Source of the DNA: Mermis nigrescens
Taxonomy: Eukaryota > Nematoda > Enoplea > Mermithida > Mermithidae
Reading direction: 5' to 3'
Assembly: GCA_036768485.1 (NCBI GenBank)
Contig: JAVLUZ010000154.1
Span: 25,905,637 to 25,969,636, forward strand
DNA: 64,000 nt
Of the stretch, positions 1-11,539 are shown in pieces. The position numbers and the translations under genes were made by a program. The first letter of the stretch is position 1, and every line of letters begins with the position of its first letter. The notes below the pieces were generated by a model. That model made no database searches. It worked only from the letters and a program-made list of their open reading frames with translations, and had not been told where the DNA came from.

Positions 1-140
1 TTTTTTTAAAATTTTAATCTGAATAAGTTATCTATTTTTATCCTTTAATTTTTAATTTTCATCGAAGAAGTAAAAATCGGTTTTTCCATTGTTTAGAGAA
101 TGTTTAACTGATTAGCACATCCTTATGGCTTTTGCGCGCA

Positions 141-245
141 TAGGGAATTTTTTCCTACTCCCCTCCTCTCCTTTTACATTCGTAACAATGAATAAATCCA
201 AGTATATTCACCTCTTCTGCTCCATCGGAGCATTTTCCTTGCCAG
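141..245 (+). mobile_element. Terminal fragment of a long-TIR element
   Basis: This stretch matches the right terminal inverted repeat of the 759-bp element at 39751-40509. Shared blocks are CCTACTCCCCTCCT, CCAAGTATATTCA and CCATCGGAGCATTTT, and it ends at the same GCCAG|TA boundary. Only this end lies in the window. The partner repeat is not visible, so the copy is truncated or starts upstream of base 1. Confidence 0.7.
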
Positions 246-2275
246 TATTAGTATGCGTGCATACGAATCAACCCATCGCGTCGCACGTCACTGAACGCTA
301 ACGGCAAAACACTAGAAGAACCGCAACTAGGATATAATTGACATTACAAAAAAGTTTCTAACCAAACAACTTAAGAACCAAGCAATCAATCGAAATAAAA
401 ATTATCTGGTTTTGAGAAATCCATAAGACGCCGCTACTTGAAAATCAAAAATGCATGCTGCTGGGAACCCATGCTGTAATACTGTGGAAAAATGTTTTAA
501 TTTACTCCACAACTATTCTGAATCAATCAATGACAACAAAATTGGGTTATCAATCCAATTTTTGCTGAATTGATGCATAACAAAAGTTGGGTAAAGCCTA
601 TCCAACTTTTACGGAATATCTACATATGTGATTAAAGTTGGGTTAATCCTACGCAACATCCAAATTCGTGTACATACAAACGTAACCATCGCCTGAACAT
701 GTGTGCATACAAGGCTCAAAAAATTTCTCGTGTTAAAAATAGGATGCAAGTGAAGTGATGCAGTTTCTTCAAAGAAAAAGCAAATTATATAGCATTATTG
801 TATGGATTTAAACGTGAACATGCGCTGGCTCTCTTTGTCAGACAAAGGCCAAATTTTGTAGTGTGAATCAAACGCAACTTTATTTTTGCTTACATAACTT
901 TTCTAATTTGATTTATCGAGCCCACTACACGGAATTGTCCAGCTTCAAAGTTGGGTTAACGGACCATTAACCTAACTTTGTTGGTCAAATTCAACAAATT
1001 GTTTACAGTACAACTAGAGATGCATGGAAAAGTGACATCACCTTGCTCTACGTCATCTGCTAAGTCCACTAAATTGTTTACGCCTACTAAGACGATAGAC
1101 ACTTCAGTGCGTCTCACAATCATTTAAATTACAAAGCACGAATCGAGTAATTTGCATTCTTAATCGAGTATCCACAGTGGCGGGTCTATGGGTCCGAAAA
1201 TTTGCCCTTCACACGTGCGTAATAGCGTTTTTTGACGTTTTACGTTGTCGCTTATAATTAAAATCGTTTTTGGCACAGCATTTTTTCAAAACATTTTAAA
1301 ATTTTTGTCAATTTTATTCGAAAAAATGATTTGATTTCAGCGAAAATCAAGCGCGAAGCGCCGGAAAATTTGTGAAACTAAAGCAGAAGAACGTTCAGAA
1401 GCTTGAATTGCAGCTCTAAATCCTGTATTTGTAGCGTTTGACGTGGAACGTCTGAAATTTTCAAAAGCTATAATGCTTGGAAATTGTAGAAGAAAACTAT
1501 ACTGAAACAGCTATTTCTGCTCTTGAAATCGTTTAACCCTTTCCTCCCCGATTTAAGATCCAATAGTCTGACTACCGCGAGACCACTTGCATTTTGAAGA
1601 CCACAGTCGAAAATGTTGAAAATTTTTCTTTGCAAGTTCATTTTTTATGCAAAAACAGAAGCATTCGAGTAAAATTGAATCTTAGAATTCCTAGGATACT
1701 ATGCTCAACCCTTTCTTTACCCTGTCTTAGGAGAAAATCATATTGAATCACTTTATTAGTATTTTTTCTGATCTTCCTTATCCTTGTAACTAGAACTTTG
1801 TTTTTGGCTCTAGTTACATCGTTTTTAATGGTTTAGCTCTGATGAAAACTTATAGAGCAGCTAGAAATAAGCATTCTTTGTCCTATTTACAGTGATATTA
1901 CAAAAGCTCGAAATGGGAAAATGAAGTTCTAATGAAAGATTTAGCGGTTTATTCCCTTACAGCTTTTCAAATGCATCCCCTGGCTGTATTTAACACAACA
2001 AAAATCTACTTTTTCTTCTTTTTGGATGGATGTCCACCAGGTGTCTATTCTTAAGCATCTTAATAGTTTTTTAGTTGTATCTCTTTCAAAAATAATTTTC
2101 ATAAAAAGGAACATACATATTTAGAAAGAACATAAAAAATTGCATTAAATGAAAGTTATAACTGTCAGAATACGTAAAGAAGGTGTAGCTTAATATAGAT
2201 TAGAAGTTCTTCCTATGATGGTTACCTTTCGACTGTAAAAACATAATGGTAAACGGAGGGCATTGTATCTCGGGC
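246..2275. other. Non-coding stretch, no gene recognised
   Basis: About 2 kb without a supported coding region. It holds a small inverted repeat at 947-979 (arms AAAGTTGGGTTAA and TTAACCTAACTTT around a 7-nt loop). Dispersed AAAGTTGGGT words between 540 and 980 suggest a decayed foldback element. From 1175 there is a hAT-like fragment that begins CAGTGGCGGGTCTATGG and includes the GCGCGAAGCGCCGG block (about 1352-1366) typical of related elements here. The missing first exons of CCT copy 1 were looked for and not found. Confidence 0.6.
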
Positions 2276-2283
2276 TCCGCGGA

Positions 2284-2534
2284 CACACGTGGGCGTGGTG
2301 GGTTCGGGGTATGCACCCCCAGAAACCAAAATACCCCCGGAAGCCTTAATACCCCCAGAATTCAATTTTTGAAAATAATTTCGTTTTTTCGCAATTTCTT
2401 TATGTCAATGGATATTGCTCGATGAGAAACGTTGAAAAATGATGTTTTTTCGCCATACCACCGTTTTTGAAGCCATTTTTTGACCTTCGAAAAATCTTGC
2501 ACCCTCCCCAGAATTTCGGTACTGCCCACCTATG
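2284..2534 (+). mobile_element. Short TIR element, family A, with 8-bp TSD
   Basis: A 251-bp non-autonomous element beginning CACACGTGGGCGTGG and ending GCCCACCTATG, so the ends form an imperfect inverted repeat. It is flanked by the perfect duplication TCCGCGGA (2276-2283 and 2535-2542). Family A landmarks follow in order: CCCCCAGAATTC, a T/C-rich tract, GATATTGCTCGATGAGAAACG, TTTTTTCGCCATACCACC, ATCTTGCACCC, and a final CCAGAATTT near the right end. It has no coding capacity. Confidence 0.85.
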
Positions 2535-2972
2535 TCCGCGGAGCCTTTCACTAAGACGACGCAGATTTTTATTAGGAGTGTCGTCAAAAATAAAGCGTAA
2601 TGAATTTTCAGAAATGCAAAAATTGCATTAGGCATAATTTTGAAGATTGGTTTGGTTACATTTCTGACAAATTTTTAGCTGTTAATATCCATTATTCGTC
2701 CTTTTATAGCATGTTATTAAATTTGTTTTTCTGGAACATCATCAGGATGGAAAGGAAAACTCATTTCCTGAGCAAAAATATGACTTCTGGGCTGCCAAGA
2801 AAGTGAATACATGTTAGTAATAGGTATTCAGAAAAATTTGAGAAACTATTATCAGTAATAGCCAAAAGTCATTGCAAATTACATTTAAATTCTTTATTTG
2901 GCCAATTATTTTAGGCTAATGAGAAGGGAACGGCCGCCCCTCTTGAATAAACCCATGGGTATACATAGCGAC

Positions 2973-3313
2973 CACACACGGGCGTGGATGGTTCAGGGTT
3001 TGCACCCCACAGAGGTTGAAAAACCCCCGCAGATTACTCTAAACCCCAGAATAATATTTTTAGTAAGATTTTTGGCGATTTTACCTATCCTGACCCCCAG
3101 AATTTGGGCGCTGCGTTGGGAGGTTGACCCTCCGGAATAGCAATTAACCCCCCCCCCGCAAAATGGCTGCGACCCCCTCTGAATTATTGACTTTTTGTAA
3201 AAGTTGGTAAAACTTGTAAAGAGTGTGCCTTTTTAAGCGTTTTCAGCCCATTTTTGGCTCAAAAATCTCAAATTCTCGGCGCTTCGCGCCATACACAGGC
3301 ACTCTCACACACA

Positions 3314-3384
<71 letters not shown>

Positions 3385-3629
3385 ACACACACACACACAC
3401 ATACACACATACACACACATTTTTCGACCATATTTTGTTCAATTTACTCAATTTTTTTTTCTAATTTTTCGAATTTTTTTACGTTTCTGTATTTCAAAAA
3501 GAACGATCATTTTCCGAAACGTCAAAAACGGTGTTTTTGACGTGCACCTATCGTTTTTTAGCCCGAAACAGGCACTTTTTAAAAATTTTCTGGCCTGTCC
3601 CCCCAGAATTCCCATGCTGTACATGTATG
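2973..3629 (+). mobile_element. Composite short TIR element (B head, D tail) with 8-bp TSD
   Basis: A 657-bp unit bounded by the perfect 8-bp repeat ATAGCGAC (2965-2972 and 3630-3637). The left 170 bp match family B (CACACACGGGCGTGG, then the GCAGATTACT block). The right part matches family D (CTCGGCGCTTCGCGCC, ACGGTGTTTTTGACG, ends CATGTATG). The outer duplication indicates that the whole moved as one unit. A CA microsatellite sits inside the D part. Confidence 0.75.
3303..3419. repeat. (CA)n microsatellite
   Basis: An almost pure CACACA tract of about 115 bp with a few interruptions (CTCACA, CCCACA, ATACAC). It lies where other family D copies carry only ATTACACTCATG, so the run probably expanded from ACACTCAC inside the element. 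Thr-His runs in the forward frames are artefacts of this repeat. Confidence 0.95.
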
Positions 3630-4518
3630 ATAGCGACTAATGTTGTACCTTCTACGTCTCGGGTGAAAAGAGCGGGAAGGCATTATTGATTACTTTGTTT
3701 TGTCGTCTATTTGGAAGATATTCAGTATTTTTTGCAAATTTGATAGTTCGCTGATCAAGTCTGTAAACTACGCCTGCTTTGTTTACCCTAGCAATTATTA
3801 GTTTTATTTTGTGCGATTTTTTATTCTATTTCTAAGTATGTACCTATCTTATTTTTCAGGATAATTATTTGTTGAAGAGTTAAAAGTAAAGAACCTATTG
3901 CTATGCATAAAGTTGAGGAACCGGAAGAGCATACATGCAAAAAGGAAAAAAATTTGACCGCAGGTGTGTTGAACACAAACAGGATATGCTAATAGACCTT
4001 TGAAAAGGAGTTGACCTCTAAGTTTGTATAAGAAGGCTATTTTCTCATCTTAGAGATTGTGCGATATCACAGTCAATATGTCATTGCTATATAACTGCTG
4101 TAAAATTTTTCATAAGCTAAAGCATTAATAATGATGTAGCTGGAGCTAAAATGAGGCTAGACAACGTTATAGACTTAGTTAAAAAATATCATAAAAAATG
4201 TTGATAAACTGATTGGCTATAACGTCGACAGAACATGGTATACGGAGGTAAACTCGAAATAAGTTTAGCCAATCATCCGTTTTTCAGTGAGCAATGGTAA
4301 GACCGTAGAAAAGTTCGAAAGAAAGCCAGAAAACAATGATCACGAGAGATGCGAAGCAGTGCGTCATTGCAGATATGTTGACGAGGTGTTTCCAAATGCT
4401 CCTTGGGCTCCAACATTCGACTTTTTACGAAAATTAAAAGCAAGTTTTTTCATTTTGATGTGTAATTAATCTATTTACCTACTTTCAAGTTTATTTTGAT
4501 ATGAGTCTTATGTGCTGA

Positions 4519-4925
4519 GAAGCGTGGATTTAGAGGGGATCGGAGGGGCACTGCCCCCTCCGTCGTCGAAAATAGTTGAGCGTAATAGAGAATAATGTGT
4601 ATTTTTAGGATTTTGGCCATTTTTATGACAATTTTTCCATCCGGCGCTTCGTGTAGTACTCGTTAATTATATTTACTGAATTTCTTGGCGCTCTAATGAC
4701 TTTATTTTTACGTCAGAAGGGTAGTTTATGTGCAGAACAAGGATTTTGTGTTATTATGAAACTTTCGAAATTTTTTAAATTTTCTTCGGATCAAAATTGA
4801 TTCTGTCCATTCCATTAGACGGCAAAAACTGGTACATTAAGCATCATGGACGAATTTTTCGGACAATTTTTGACACTTTTTGAAAGATTTGGGGTTCCGC
4901 CCCCTGTCAGAAAATCTGGTCCCGC
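4519..4925 (-). mobile_element. hAT-like non-autonomous element (family H)
   Basis: Begins GCGTGGATTTAGAGGGG, the reverse complement of the end of the related copy at 22016-22475, and includes CCGGCGCTTCGTG and TGGCGCTCTAATGACTTTATTTTTACG. It sits in the intron of CCT copy 1. The ends are eroded and no duplication was identified. Confidence 0.5.
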
Positions 4926-4929
4926 CGTT

Positions 4930-5100
4930 GTATGCTGGACAGACAGGCAAGATTGATATCCATTAATGCGCAACACTCGAAATAAAGTTTGTTGGGTCAA
5001 AATCACGAAAAACCACAAATGTTTGAAGTTCAATTCTGGAGGAGCGAGGAAATTTCGAATTTCGGGGTACAAATCTCCCCCACCCACGCCCATGTAGGAC
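4930..5100 (-). mobile_element. Short TIR element fragment, family A/B type
   Basis: Read in reverse it has the family layout: a GGGCGTGGGTGGGGG-type start (CCCCCACCCACGCCCATG on the + strand) followed by a CCAGAATTGAA block. The distal end is not resolved. Confidence 0.45.
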
Positions 5101-5955
5101 AATGTCCTCAGAGCTATAGTCTTTTATTCATTCGATACGGATTTTTCCAATTTAAGCGAATAATATTACTCATGTGGCATGAAAAATTCTAAACTAATCT
5201 TATTGTCCCAAAAATTATTGTAGATCACGTGATATTAGTTACAAAATATTTTCAGGTTTCAGCTTGTTTTTCTTCTCATCGAATATTTTTGACTTTCAGC
5301 TTAGTGCATTTACGTACGGAATAAACTTGTGACGAAAAAACTTGAATGTTGTCCTGAAATTCAGATAAAATTAAAATTGAGAATGAATTAGTGATGTTTT
5401 TCACGAACCATTGCAGTGGCTTAAAGAGTCTATAATTTTTGCCCAGCGCACTTTGTTATTTTTTTAATCAATTCAAATTCACAAATGCAAATGAATGTTG
5501 TAATTACTCGAATTTTCGTAAGAGTTTTCGAATATAATGAATAAACTTAGCCGCCTATTAAGTTGGGCAGTAAAATAAAGGCTCAAGATTACCTACGAAA
5601 ATGCTTGGTGAATGAAAAATAAAAATCATTTATCTTTCGAAAAACAAATAAAAAAGTGATATCGAATGTTATAAATTGATATTAAAAATCAATTTTCTGA
5701 ATGACTTCGAATAAAAACACATCTTCGAGTTAACACAAATAGGCAGGGCACTAACCAGACATGCACAGTATGGGAATTCGGAGGGGGGGGTGAAAATTAA
5801 AAGTGTCTTTAAGGGCTCGGAGAGATGGATCCACGTCAAAAACATAATTTTTCGGTGGTTCCGACGATTATCCATCTTTCCGGAGCGTGAGAACATAAAA
5901 AATTTCGAAAAATATCAGACAAATTTCGATTAAATGCTTACTTGCTTACTTTTGC

Positions 5956-7605
5956 TTAACGGCCATTCCGCCCATAGTGGGCATTGACCATGTTGTTTGA
6001 AATTGTGCGCCACTGCAACCGGTCGGCGGCGATTGATCTAAGATGATGTAGCCATGAAACGTTAAACTTCTTTCGACTAAGGTTGAATGGGATCATGATA
6101 AGTTCCTCCGCCTTTTTGTGGAAATATCGCCGCGTTGTATGTCTAACGCCTCCTTTAGGGCGTTTCCAAGTTGGCCCCTGCGAGCTGGTAAATGTTTTAT
6201 AGGGCAATCGAGAATCAGGCATCCTCATAACATGACCGATCCATTTCCAACGGCGCAAAATCATCGCGGCGGCTAGTGGATGTTTCAGACCGCATCGTTG
6301 GCGGACAGACTCATTGGTAATAAAGTCTGACCAACGTACTTTTGTAATTCGTCGGAGACAACGATGGTCAAAGGCTTCCATCTTTCTAAGCTGATCTCGT
6401 TTTATGGGCCATGTTTCTGTAGCATATAACAGCGTGGCTCGGACCGTGGCACAGTAGATTCGGGTTTTCGTTTTGTTCCGTATATCGGGTCTACTCCAGA
6501 AATGTTTTAAGGCTGAAAAGATTGATGATGCTCTTGCAATTCTGATCGGCATTTCTTCATCCAGTAGCCCATTAGGAGATATTCGGCTACCAAGATACGT
6601 AAAAGAGTTGACTAGTTCCATGCGATCATTTCCAATCGTTAAGTCAACATTTAGCGATGCAGGATCTAGATTGATTGCAAAATATTTTGATTTGGCACAG
6701 TTGAGCTTGAGTCCCACGGTTGATGCTGTTCGTTCGATGCGGTCTACCATTGCCTGCATGGTGTCTGGGGAATCTGCAAGCAAGGCTATGTCATCGGCAA
6801 AGGTAAGATCCGTGATTGAATGTTCACTTGGGTATATTGTAATGCCACCGGGGCCATTATCGAGGGCACTTTTTAGCACATGGTCGATACAGATGTTAAA
6901 CAAACAGGGGGACAGAACACCCCCTTGACGCACGCCGGTTTTAGTTGAAAATTCTTGACTGTCCTCTCCATAGGCTCTGATTTGACAGTTCGTTTTGGCG
7001 TACATAGCTGCACACAACCGTTTTAATTTTGGAGGCAGTCCTTCTAATTCAAGTAGAGACCAGATTGATTGTCGGTCAATACTATCAAAGGCCGCTGTAA
7101 AGTCCAAGAAGGCAACCACTGTTGGTTGCCGGAATTCATGGCGAAGTTCTAAGATTTGGCGCAGTGTGAAAATCTGGTCAATGCAACCGCGACCTGGTCT
7201 AAATCCAGCTTGATTTTCTCTGGTGTTTCTTTCGCGGTTTGGTAATAGTCGATTAAGCAGAATTTTCTCCATCAATTTATAGGCAATATTTAGTAGCGAA
7301 ATACCACGATAGTTGTTGCAACGTTTTTTGTCACCTTTCTTATACAAGGGTAAAACTATCGCTGTTTGCCAGTCAGTTGGAATTGATTCATCTTTCCAGA
7401 TCATAGAATACAGCTCGTGTAAGTCGGCAATAAGTGCAAGGTTGTTGATCTTAAATAAGTCGGGTGGAAGGCCATCACTTCCAGGCGCACGTCCGCTTTT
7501 CAGCTGCTTGACAGCTCTATTGATTTCTTCAATAGTTGGTGGTTTCTCATTGATATTATAAGGGATCATCTGAGTTGGCGCAGTCGGCTGAACAATGGCT
7601 TGCAA
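5956..7605 (-). pseudogene. LINE reverse transcriptase region
   Basis: An open frame of 549 codons holding the reverse transcriptase of the LINE. Visible motifs: GSDGLPPDLF, then NYRGISLLN, AGFRPGRGC, motif A FLDFTAAFDSID (about residue 171), motif B RQGGVLSPCLF and motif C FADDIALL (about residue 271). The three Asp residues of the polymerase site are intact. The C-terminus has the RWKWIGHVMRMP segment common in RTE-like proteins. The listed Met is only the first in this frame; homologous coding continues upstream through a stop into the endonuclease frame. The enzyme would copy its RNA at a nicked target site. The domain is intact, but translation of a full polyprotein is blocked. Confidence 0.85.
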
Positions 7606-7619
7606 AGGAGGATTGTGGT

Positions 7620-8985
7620 TTAGTAACTCAGAAAAATATTCTCACCATCTTTCAAGTAGTTGCTTTTTTCAATGATAGCCTGGTCATTTTTATCTAAGAT
7701 AGTTCCACTAACTGCCGGGGTGTAATTCCGGGCAATGATCTTCACCAGCCTGAACAATTTCTTTGTATCACCCCTACTTTGCGCACATTCCAGTTCAGTG
7801 GCCTGGTTTGACCAATAAGCCTCCCGATCTAGCCTAGCTGACAATTTAACCTTCTTTGCTAGATCGGACGTGAGTGCATGGTTATTATTGCTGCGTGCTA
7901 TTTTCCTTTGGTCAGAGAGTTGCAATGTTTGATCACTGATCCAGTCTTCGTTCAATTTCTTCCCGTGACCAAGGACAGTTTCAGCAGCTTTTGTCAGGGA
8001 TGTTTTGATTTCAACCCATTTGTCATTTAGCGTAGTCGCAGGATTTGTAAGTTTATTGCGCTGATATGTTGATGCAAATTCAATTTGTTTATCTGGAATT
8101 TTAAGTTGAGGAAGATTGAATTTCCTATTCAGGGTTGGACGTTTCTGGCTCCGTGGCTGGATTTTAATCTTCACAGAGAGCAAAGCGTGGTCAGTGATTG
8201 TGTCCGTGCCCCAAAACGAACGAGCATCTATCAAGGAATTTCGCCGTTTGATTAAAATATGGTCAATTTGGTTCCGCGTTTTACCATCAGGACTAATCCA
8301 TGTTTGGAGGTGGCGACGTTTATGTCGAAAGACAGTATTAGCGACGAGTAGATGGTAATTTGATACTAGATCTAATAAGCGTTCACCATTCTCACACAGA
8401 TGTCCAAGTGTATTAGGCCCAGTCTCCTTCCTGCCTTTTACAGGAGGCCCTAGTTGAGCATTAAAATCCCCCGCCACCACTAGATAGTCGTTTGATGGTA
8501 TTTGGGCTATTTCACGATCTAACGTGGCATAAAACTCATCTTTATCATTTTCGGTCGCACTGTTAGTGGGGGCGTACACTGAAATGATGGATATATTGGT
8601 TGGTTCGGCAGCTAATTGCATTTTGGCTAATCGTTCGTTAATGGGCTTCCATTCAATGATTGTGTTTGCAAGCTTTTTATTATCGGCAATGCCAACTCCA
8701 TGTTGGCCTTGATGGGCATCCACTGGTACTCCACTTAAATATAGCGTGAAAAAATCGTCCTGTTTTGGTACATTCAGACGACAAGTGCCTGAATCTGGCA
8801 GGCGAATTTCGGAAATACAACACACATCTACATGGAAAGTGTTGAGCGTGGTCGCTAGTAAAGCTTGGTAACCAGTTTTTAACAGCGTTTGTACGTTTAA
8901 AGCAGAAATATTTAATGGCTTTGGAGCAAATAGGCTAACATCTTCTGGGCCATGGTACACTTTCAAACAACTGTTGGAAAGGAGT
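7620..8985 (-). pseudogene. LINE endonuclease region
   Basis: An open frame of about 450 residues within the element. From the N-terminus: LNISALNVQTL, then VCCISEIRLPDSGT (the catalytic-Glu region of AP endonucleases), SVYAPTN, VVAGDFNAQLG, NQIDHILI and TDHALLSVKI. These are the ordered motifs of the exonuclease-endonuclease-phosphatase fold that nicks target DNA. The frame formally extends upstream to an ATG at 9152, but that part derives from an adjoining repeat and is not LINE protein. It ends at a stop at 7620-7622, where the neighbouring frame takes over, so endonuclease and reverse transcriptase no longer form one polyprotein. Confidence 0.8.
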
Positions 8986-9599
8986 CTAGGGCGCGAAGCG
9001 TCCAAAATTGGACACTTTTGAGCAAACAGATACCTCAAAATGCTACAGCATTTTTTCTGCGGATTTTTTAAAAAAACGCCTATTCTAAGGATTGAAAACT
9101 TTACTGGATGAGTGAAACCCCCAGGGCATGTGTGGCAGCAACTGATTTTCAAAGGTTATGGTGGGGCTAAATCGCTAAAATTACCAGAGTTCCATTCTGG
9201 GTTCTACCAGGTTCAGGGTGGATCTTTCGGATTCTGGTGCATTAGATATTTTTAAAAGTTTTAAGTGAAAAAAGCACACTAGCGCAAAAAAAATTTTTGA
9301 TTTTTTTTGTCGTTAACCGCTTCTTCTATTTTTAAACAGATCGATTTTCTCGCGCATGATCCTATGCCTTATCCGTTCTGTGGCGAGAAGGATTTATACG
9401 AAAAATTCAAAGATGCTAAAATGTTCGTCGCAACTAGGAGCACGGAAGACATATCCACAACGGATATCATAGCCAGAATACACAACAGAATTGCTGGTGC
9501 TACGATTGGCTCTGCTTCGAAAGAAAGTTCCTTAGCATGTGAACGGCCGTAAGGAAAATTTTCCATGTCAATCTTAACGGTTCTCAGTTTCATATCGGT

Positions 9600-9780
9600 T
9601 ACAAGTTTTCACATGTGCGCAGCTACCAAATTCTAGGGGACTGGGTGGTATAAAATTGGCGAAAAATCTCAAAAACATGCCAAAAATTCGATTCTGTGGG
9701 TTATATCGATTTTGGGGGTCTACCGGATTTCGGGGCAGGGTGCAGGCCCCTTAAACTACCCCACGCCTTTGTGTGAACAT
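9600..9780 (-). mobile_element. Short TIR element, C-like
   Basis: Reads in reverse as a family C-type element: CACAAAGGCGTGGGG start, CCCCAAAATCGATATAA block, and a GGTAGCTGCGCACATG end. It lies just after the last visible exon of CCT copy 1. The sequence beyond it (about 9880, TTTACAATCGACAA) matches intron 4 of copies 2 and 3, which supports common ancestry of the three loci. Confidence 0.5.
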
Positions 9781-10023
9781 CACTGGTGCGTATGGTATGA
9801 ACGGAACAAGTCCAAAATTTTGTGGAAAATCAGCTACTGTAAAAACTATTCATCTTTAATAACGAATGTATGTTTTCATTTACAATCGACAATATTGTTG
9901 TCATTATTCCCTCTTTTACACATTTCAGCATGAACAAACATTTTTATTTGAATTTTTTTCAATTTTAAGGCTGATGAGTAAAATTTATGGCATATTTCGG
10001 CACTCATTCTTACGACCTATATA

Positions 10024-10360
10024 AGGCATTGCGTCATTCCCACACATGGGCGGGGATCCAGACCAGACATGCACGTAAAGAAGATGGGGATTGAAAAAAC
10101 GGAAAATTTCGTTTGGAAAATGAGGCAAAATGAAGGCCTAAAATAGATAAAAATCGAAAATTTCCGTCAAAAGGGCTTGAAAATGACCAGAAACTGTGGA
10201 ATAACGTGTTTTAACGCACGCGATTTTAGCATGTTTCTTAGTGTTTGAGGTCATTTTGGCTCAAAAAAGTTCGAGTTTTCATCCCTCCTCAGAATGACTG
10301 ACCCCCAGATCGGCCATCACAGCATTCAGTTGCTGCCTATATGTGTGGTTATAACCCGTA
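10024..10360 (+). mobile_element. Short TIR element related to copies near 26060 and 36590
   Basis: Starts CACACATGGGCGGGGATCC and ends GCTGCCTATATGTGTGG. Internal blocks (AACTGTGGAATAACG, GAGGTCATTTTGGCT) recur in the two CCT introns at about 26060-26260 and 36590-36850. No coding capacity. Confidence 0.5.
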
Positions 10361-10540
10361 AATTCGTTGTTGGCGAAGGGAATATAGTAGATAAATCGCT
10401 GAATTATTTTTCCTATACAGTAAATTTGGAACTAGTCAGTTTATGCAAAACGCGCACAAAATAATAACGAGTGAGCATGGTAAAGACTGCAGCGACCTTA
10501 TTGTCAAATAAAATTTTTCACAAGCGACTTGAAGACACAC

Positions 10541-10851
10541 ACGGGCGTGGGGGTCTTGGGGTCCGGAGCCTCAGAATCTGAAGACCCTTCCGTCAAAAAA
10601 ATTGATGGACCCCCAGAATTGAATTTTTGGTGCTATTTTTGGATATTAATCCCATCGGACCACATTTGGGCGTGGGGGGTTTGGGGGGTATGCAGCCCCT
10701 GAGAAACCACAACTCCCCCAGAAACTAAAATATCCCCTCCGGAATTCAATTTTTGAAATTTTTTCAGTTTTTTCGCAATTTTTTATGCCAATGGATTTTG
10801 CTCAATTAGAAACGTTGGAAAATGGTGTTTTTTCGCCATACTATCATTTTT
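10541..10851 (+). mobile_element. Two adjoining short TIR elements; the second is split by the DIRS-like element
   Basis: A C-type fragment (CACACGGGCGTGGGGG, about 10541-10650) is followed by a family A element starting CACATTTGGGCGTGGG at 10661. That copy runs to TCGCCATACTATCATTTTT (10851) and resumes at 13098 with the same words, so it was interrupted by the element at 10852-13097. A 30-bp segment (10822-10851 and 13098-13127, one mismatch) is present on both sides. Confidence 0.7.
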
Positions 10852-11330
10852 CAAAACAACTTATTCATTGGAATGGGCGAGACATTGTCCCACCAGACAG
10901 CACGCTTACTATTTTTTCCGACGCATCTAATACGGGCTGGGGCGCATACTCTAATGGAGAATCGGTATCTGTGGCGTTTGGAAAGCAGACGAAACTACGT
11001 TGCATATAAATTGTAAAGAAATGCTTGCAACCTTTTTCGCACTAAAAATTTTTGCGAAAAATTGTTTTCGAACATCCGTTTCACTCATTTTGGATAATTC
11101 CGTTTCGGCTGCATATCTGAATAAAATGAATGGGACGAAAAGTGCTTATCTCTGTGACCTTTCAGTACAAATCTGGAAATGGTGTCTCGATAAAGAAATA
11201 AATTTGCAAGCGCATCATTTACCGTTTTGAAAATTTCCTAGCAGACAATACTTCTCGTGCTCTTTTTTGACAGCTCTAACTGGAAACTTGACCCTCTAAT
11301 TTTCGAAACATTACACCAGCCAATCTTATC
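10852..11330 (+). pseudogene. DIRS-like RNase H domain (frameshifted)
   Basis: Three short frames join into one RNase H-like region. The first gives LIHWNGRDIVPPDS then IFSDASNTGWGAYSNG (first catalytic Asp). After a frame change near 10995 come HINCKEMLATFFALK (the Glu helix) and LILDNSVSAAYLNKMNGTKS (second Asp). After further breaks near 11228 and 11268 comes WKLDPLIFETL, which follows RNase H in DIRS elements. The domain would degrade RNA in RNA-DNA hybrids during reverse transcription. At least three frame lesions rule out expression as one protein. Confidence 0.75.
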
Positions 11331-11539
11331 CGCTCATAAGCAACGGCAGCCTAATATTATCAGCCTGGAAAGTATCGGGCAAGCATGGTCGGCCCGAGGA
11401 TTATCAAGGTCAGCTTTCGACCTTGATTTACAATCTTGGGCACCAGGTACCAAAAAGCACTCAATACGGCCATCCAAAAATGGCATAGCTGGTGTACTGA
11501 GCGGAAAATTAATCCGCTTCGCGCATCTACAGTAGATTA

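Larger units (their letters stand above)
5936..8985 (-). mobile_element. RTE-like non-LTR retrotransposon (LINE), lightly damaged
   Basis: A roughly 3-kb LINE in antisense in the intron of CCT copy 1. From right to left it encodes an AP-type endonuclease and then a reverse transcriptase, followed by a short 3' tail of AAGTAAGC-like units (5936-5955), as many RTE-clade elements have. Its 5' junction lies near 8985, where the reading frame runs into a family D repeat (reverse of CGCTTCGCGCC). Coding is broken once, near 7620-7660, by a frame change plus an in-frame stop. Clade assignment rests on domain order, the GHVMRMPD-type C-terminal region and the tail. Confidence 0.85.
4288..9548 (+). 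pseudogene. CCT (phosphocholine cytidylyltransferase) copy 1, two exons, probably decayed
   Basis: Two exons on the + strand match the middle and end of the CCT catalytic domain. The first is 4288-4439 (152 nt, after TTTTTCAG), which includes [14 protein letters not shown]. The second is 9340-9548 (209 nt), which starts IDFLAHDPMPYPF. They join in phase 0 over an apparent GC-AG intron (AAA|GCAAGT), and lengths and phases equal those of copies 2 and 3. Neither exon has a stop, but key positions have changed. The family motif RTEGIST reads STEDIST. The Lys of the FKG-like segment is Glu (FERK against FKKK). A conserved Cys near the exon start is Ser. The 5' exons (start, HxGH motif) and the last exon are not visible. 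The intron carries a LINE in antisense. I infer a decayed or neofunctionalised paralog; missing exons could lie upstream of the window. Confidence 0.75.

Noticed and set aside
3223..3640. Open frames of 105 and 128 codons with Thr-His runs
   Set aside because: They are translations of the CA microsatellite inside a mobile element.
6473..7561. Forward frames of 72-151 codons inside the first LINE
   Set aside because: They are antisense shadows of the reverse transcriptase.
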